A stretch of DNA of 64,000 nucleotides from Natronosalvus vescus (GTDB lineage: Archaea > Halobacteriota > Halobacteria > Halobacteriales > Natrialbaceae), in NCBI RefSeq assembly GCF_023973145.1, contig NZ_CP099546.1, positions 868,001-932,000 of the forward strand, read 5' to 3'. The stretch's first letter is position 1. The number at the start of each line of letters is the position of its first letter. This document shows, piece after piece, positions 62,334-64,000 of the stretch. The notes beneath the pieces are model-generated. The model searched no databases, was not told the origin of the DNA, and saw only the letters and a list, made by a program, of their open reading frames with translations. The position numbers and the translations under genes are program-made.

Positions 62334-63581
62334 ATGGCCCGCTATCACATCGAAACGTACGGCTGTACGTCGAATCGCGGCGAGAGCCGCGAGATCGAGC
62401 GACGGCTTCGCGATGCGGGTCACTATCGCGTCGACGGTCCCAGGGCCGCCGACGTGGCAATCTTGAACACCTGTACCGTCGTCGAGAAGACCGAGCGAAA
62501 CATGCTCGAGCGCGCGGCAGAACTCAGCGAGGAGACTGCCGACCTGTTCGTCACGGGCTGCATGGCGCTCGCCCAGGGCGAGGAGTTCGCGGGCGTCGAC
62601 GCCGAGGTACTCCACTGGGACGAGGTACCGACGGCGATCACAAACGGCGAGTGTCCGACGACGACCCCCGACGCCGAACCGATCCTGGACGGCGTCGTCG
62701 GCATTCTCCCGATCGCTCGTGGCTGTATGTCCGACTGTTCGTACTGCATCACCAAGCAGGCGACGGGCAAGATAGAGTCACCGCCGGTCGAGGAGAACGT
62801 CGAGAAAGCGCGCGCGCTCGTTCACGCCGGAGCGAAAGAGATCCGAATCACCGGCCAGGACACCGGCGTCTACGGCTGGGATACGGGCGAACGCAAGCTC
62901 CACGAACTCCTCGAGCGAATCTGCGCCATCGAGGGCGACTTCCGTGTCCGCGTGGGCATGGCGAACCCGAAGGGTGTCCACGGCATCCGCGAGGAACTCG
63001 CCGCGGTGTTCGTCGAAAACGACGAACTGTACAACTTCTTGCACGCCCCCGTCCAGTCCGGGAGTGACGACGTCCTCGGTGACATGCGCCGGCAACACCA
63101 GGTTCGTGAATACCTCGAGATCGTCGAGACGTTCGACGCATCCCTCGAGTACTGGACGCTGTCGACCGACTTCATCGTCGGCTTCCCGACCGAAACCGAC
63201 CATGATCACGAGCAGTCGATGGCCCTCCTGCGCGAAACGCGACCGGAGAAGATCAACGTCACCCGGTTCTCGAAGCGACCCGGCACCGACGCCGCCGGGA
63301 TGAAGGGGCTGGGCGGGACGATCAAGAAGGAACGCTCGAAGGCCATGTCCGAACTCAAGATGGAGATTGTCGGGGCGGCCTACGAGGAGATGGTCGGCGA
63401 AACCCGGGAAAACGTCCTGGTCGTCGAGGAGGGCACCGGCGACTCCGTGAAGTGTCGGGACGAGGCCTATCGACAGCTCATCGTCCAGCACGCCAGCGAA
63501 TACGACCTCGTGCCCGGTGACTTCGTCGACCTCGAGGTGACGAGCGCGAACACAGTGTACGCGTTCGCCGAGCCGTTCTAA
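62334..63581 (+). CDS. tRNA (threonylcarbamoyladenosine-37-C2) methylthiotransferase, archaeal e-MtaB type
   Basis: A 415-residue radical-SAM enzyme that adds a methylthio group to t6A37 of tRNA. Three domains are visible. The N-terminal methylthiotransferase domain has IETYGCTSN, ILNTCTVVE and VTGCMA (three Cys for one cluster). The radical-SAM domain has RGCMSDCSYCITK (CxxxCxxC). A C-terminal TRAM part follows (VLVVEEGTGDSVKCRDEAYRQLIV). The ATG at 62334 directly precedes YHIETYGCTSN. It is divergent from the surface protein gene. Confidence 0.93.
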   Translation: MARYHIETYGCTSNRGESREIERRLRDAGHYRVDGPRAADVAILNTCTVVEKTERNMLERAAELSEETADLFVTGCMALAQGEEFAGVDAEVLHWDEVPTAITNGECPTTTPDAEPILDGVVGILPIARGCMSDCSYCITKQATGKIESPPVEENVEKARALVHAGAKEIRITGQDTGVYGWDTGERKLHELLERICAIEGDFRVRVGMANPKGVHGIREELAAVFVENDELYNFLHAPVQSGSDDVLGDMRRQHQVREYLEIVETFDASLEYWTLSTDFIVGFPTETDHDHEQSMALLRETRPEKINVTRFSKRPGTDAAGMKGLGGTIKKERSKAMSELKMEIVGAAYEEMVGETRENVLVVEEGTGDSVKCRDEAYRQLIVQHASEYDLVPGDFVDLEVTSANTVYAFAEPF

Positions 63582-63625
63582 CTCGCTTTTTATCGCCTGC
63601 CAGGGCCGACAGTCGATGGATGCGC

Positions 63626-64000
63626 TCACTCGCCGTCGAACCTGAACCTGACGGCGCTATCTTCGTCCGGAACGATCGCCCCGTCCTGTGCGGCGAACGC
63701 CTCGTGCAGCAGGTCGTAGGTGTCCTCGAGCGCTTCGACGATCACCGTCGTCTCGCTGAGCACCGGCATGAAGTTCGTGTCGCCCTCCCAGCGTGGGACG
63801 ACGTGGGTGTGGAGGTGATCGTCGATCGAGCCACCAGCGCCCTCGCCGAGGTTCAGCCCGGTGTTGAATCCATCCGGCGAGAGCCCAGCCTCGAGCGCGT
63901 CGAACGTGCGCTGTTTGAGGCGGGCGTGATCGAGCAGTTGCTCGTTGGTGAGGTCGGTGTACTCGCCCGTGTGTGCGTGCGGGATCACCATCACGTGTCC
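63626..64000 (-). CDS. HIT family protein, partial (N-terminus outside the window)
   Basis: At least 124 residues are visible, and the frame remains open at the window edge with GHVMVIPHAH. The nucleotide-hydrolase motif HLHTHVVPRW (H-x-H-x-H-xx) is in GGSIDDHLHTHVVPRWEGDT. Helices and strands of the Fhit/HINT-type fold precede it (LDHARLKQRTFDALEAGLSPDGFNTGLNLGEGAGG). It probably hydrolyses nucleotide phosphoramidates or dinucleoside polyphosphates. The substrate is not resolved. Confidence 0.88.
   Translation of the reverse strand, partial: GHVMVIPHAHTGEYTDLTNEQLLDHARLKQRTFDALEAGLSPDGFNTGLNLGEGAGGSIDDHLHTHVVPRWEGDTNFMPVLSETTVIVEALEDTYDLLHEAFAAQDGAIVPDEDSAVRFRFDGE

Noticed and set aside
1-64000. 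Very frequent CTCGAG hexamers as a possible regulatory or restriction signal
   Set aside because: They mostly reflect the preferred Leu-Glu codon pair CTC-GAG.

Overview
This window is chromosomal DNA from a halophilic archaeon of the class Halobacteria, most like the Natrialbales. The evidence is high GC with strong Leu-Glu (CTC GAG) codon use, very acidic proteins, and twin-arginine and lipobox export signals on cell-surface proteins. Two PGF-CTERM tails and leaderless genes with TATA boxes about 25-30 nt upstream of the start also fit. So do archaeal information genes: aIF2-gamma, Rpo7, Spt4, aIF1A, SRP54, archaeosine TGT, an archaeal threonylcarbamoyladenosine methylthiotransferase, and a bulge-helix-bulge intron in tRNA-Arg(TCT). 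Most of the window is ordinary core chromosome. The only mobile remnant is a TnpB fragment without its N-terminus.

Layout. 1-8.1 kb: the end of a probable DUF389 membrane protein, a Tat lipoprotein cupredoxin, a PGF-CTERM beta-propeller protein, the TnpB remnant, larE, and a zinc-ribbon regulator divergent from a secreted metalloprotease. 8.4-15.7 kb: the information cluster aIF2-gamma / PIN protein / Rpo7 / Spt4 / DUF359 kinase, then the haloarchaeal RNA polymerase epsilon protein, a DsbA-like protein, NAD kinase and a KaiC-like ATPase. 16-22.8 kb: DoxX, Usp, an LssY_C-like membrane protein, and a 1352-residue exported protein that combines repeated glutamine-amidotransferase-like (DUF4350-type) modules with a complete staphylococcal-nuclease domain. 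22.8-24.9 kb: a gene-poor stretch ending in the intron-containing tRNA-Arg and a partial copy of its 3' half. 24.9-33.8 kb: a ParB-like protein, serB, membrane proteins, the metY-metX methionine pair, an MFS transporter, a second cupredoxin and a polyglutamate lipoprotein. 34-44 kb: a DMT transporter, class V aminotransferase, aIF1A, GNAT, a 7TM histidine kinase, PepF and archaeosine TGT. 44-46 kb: a secreted protein that alternates pentad repeats with DxDxNG calcium-type repeats. 46-64 kb: DUF5828, a phosphate transporter, a CNNM/CBS protein, a glutaredoxin-peroxiredoxin pair, GDPD, autoantigen p27, a LOG-family protein, malate dehydrogenase, SRP54, an AEC permease, a metallophosphoesterase, a large surface protein, a tRNA methylthiotransferase and a HIT protein running off the end.

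Gene cooperation. Five genes at 8.4-11.5 kb form a transcription/translation operon. metY and metX are adjacent on one strand and catalyse consecutive steps of homocysteine synthesis. A glutaredoxin-like protein and a peroxiredoxin overlap by one base and probably act together. Many of the rest are single genes with their own promoters. The items most worth a second look are the pentad/DxDxNG protein, the exported nuclease, the tRNA-Arg intron with its nearby partial duplicate, and the TnpB relic with its end hairpin.
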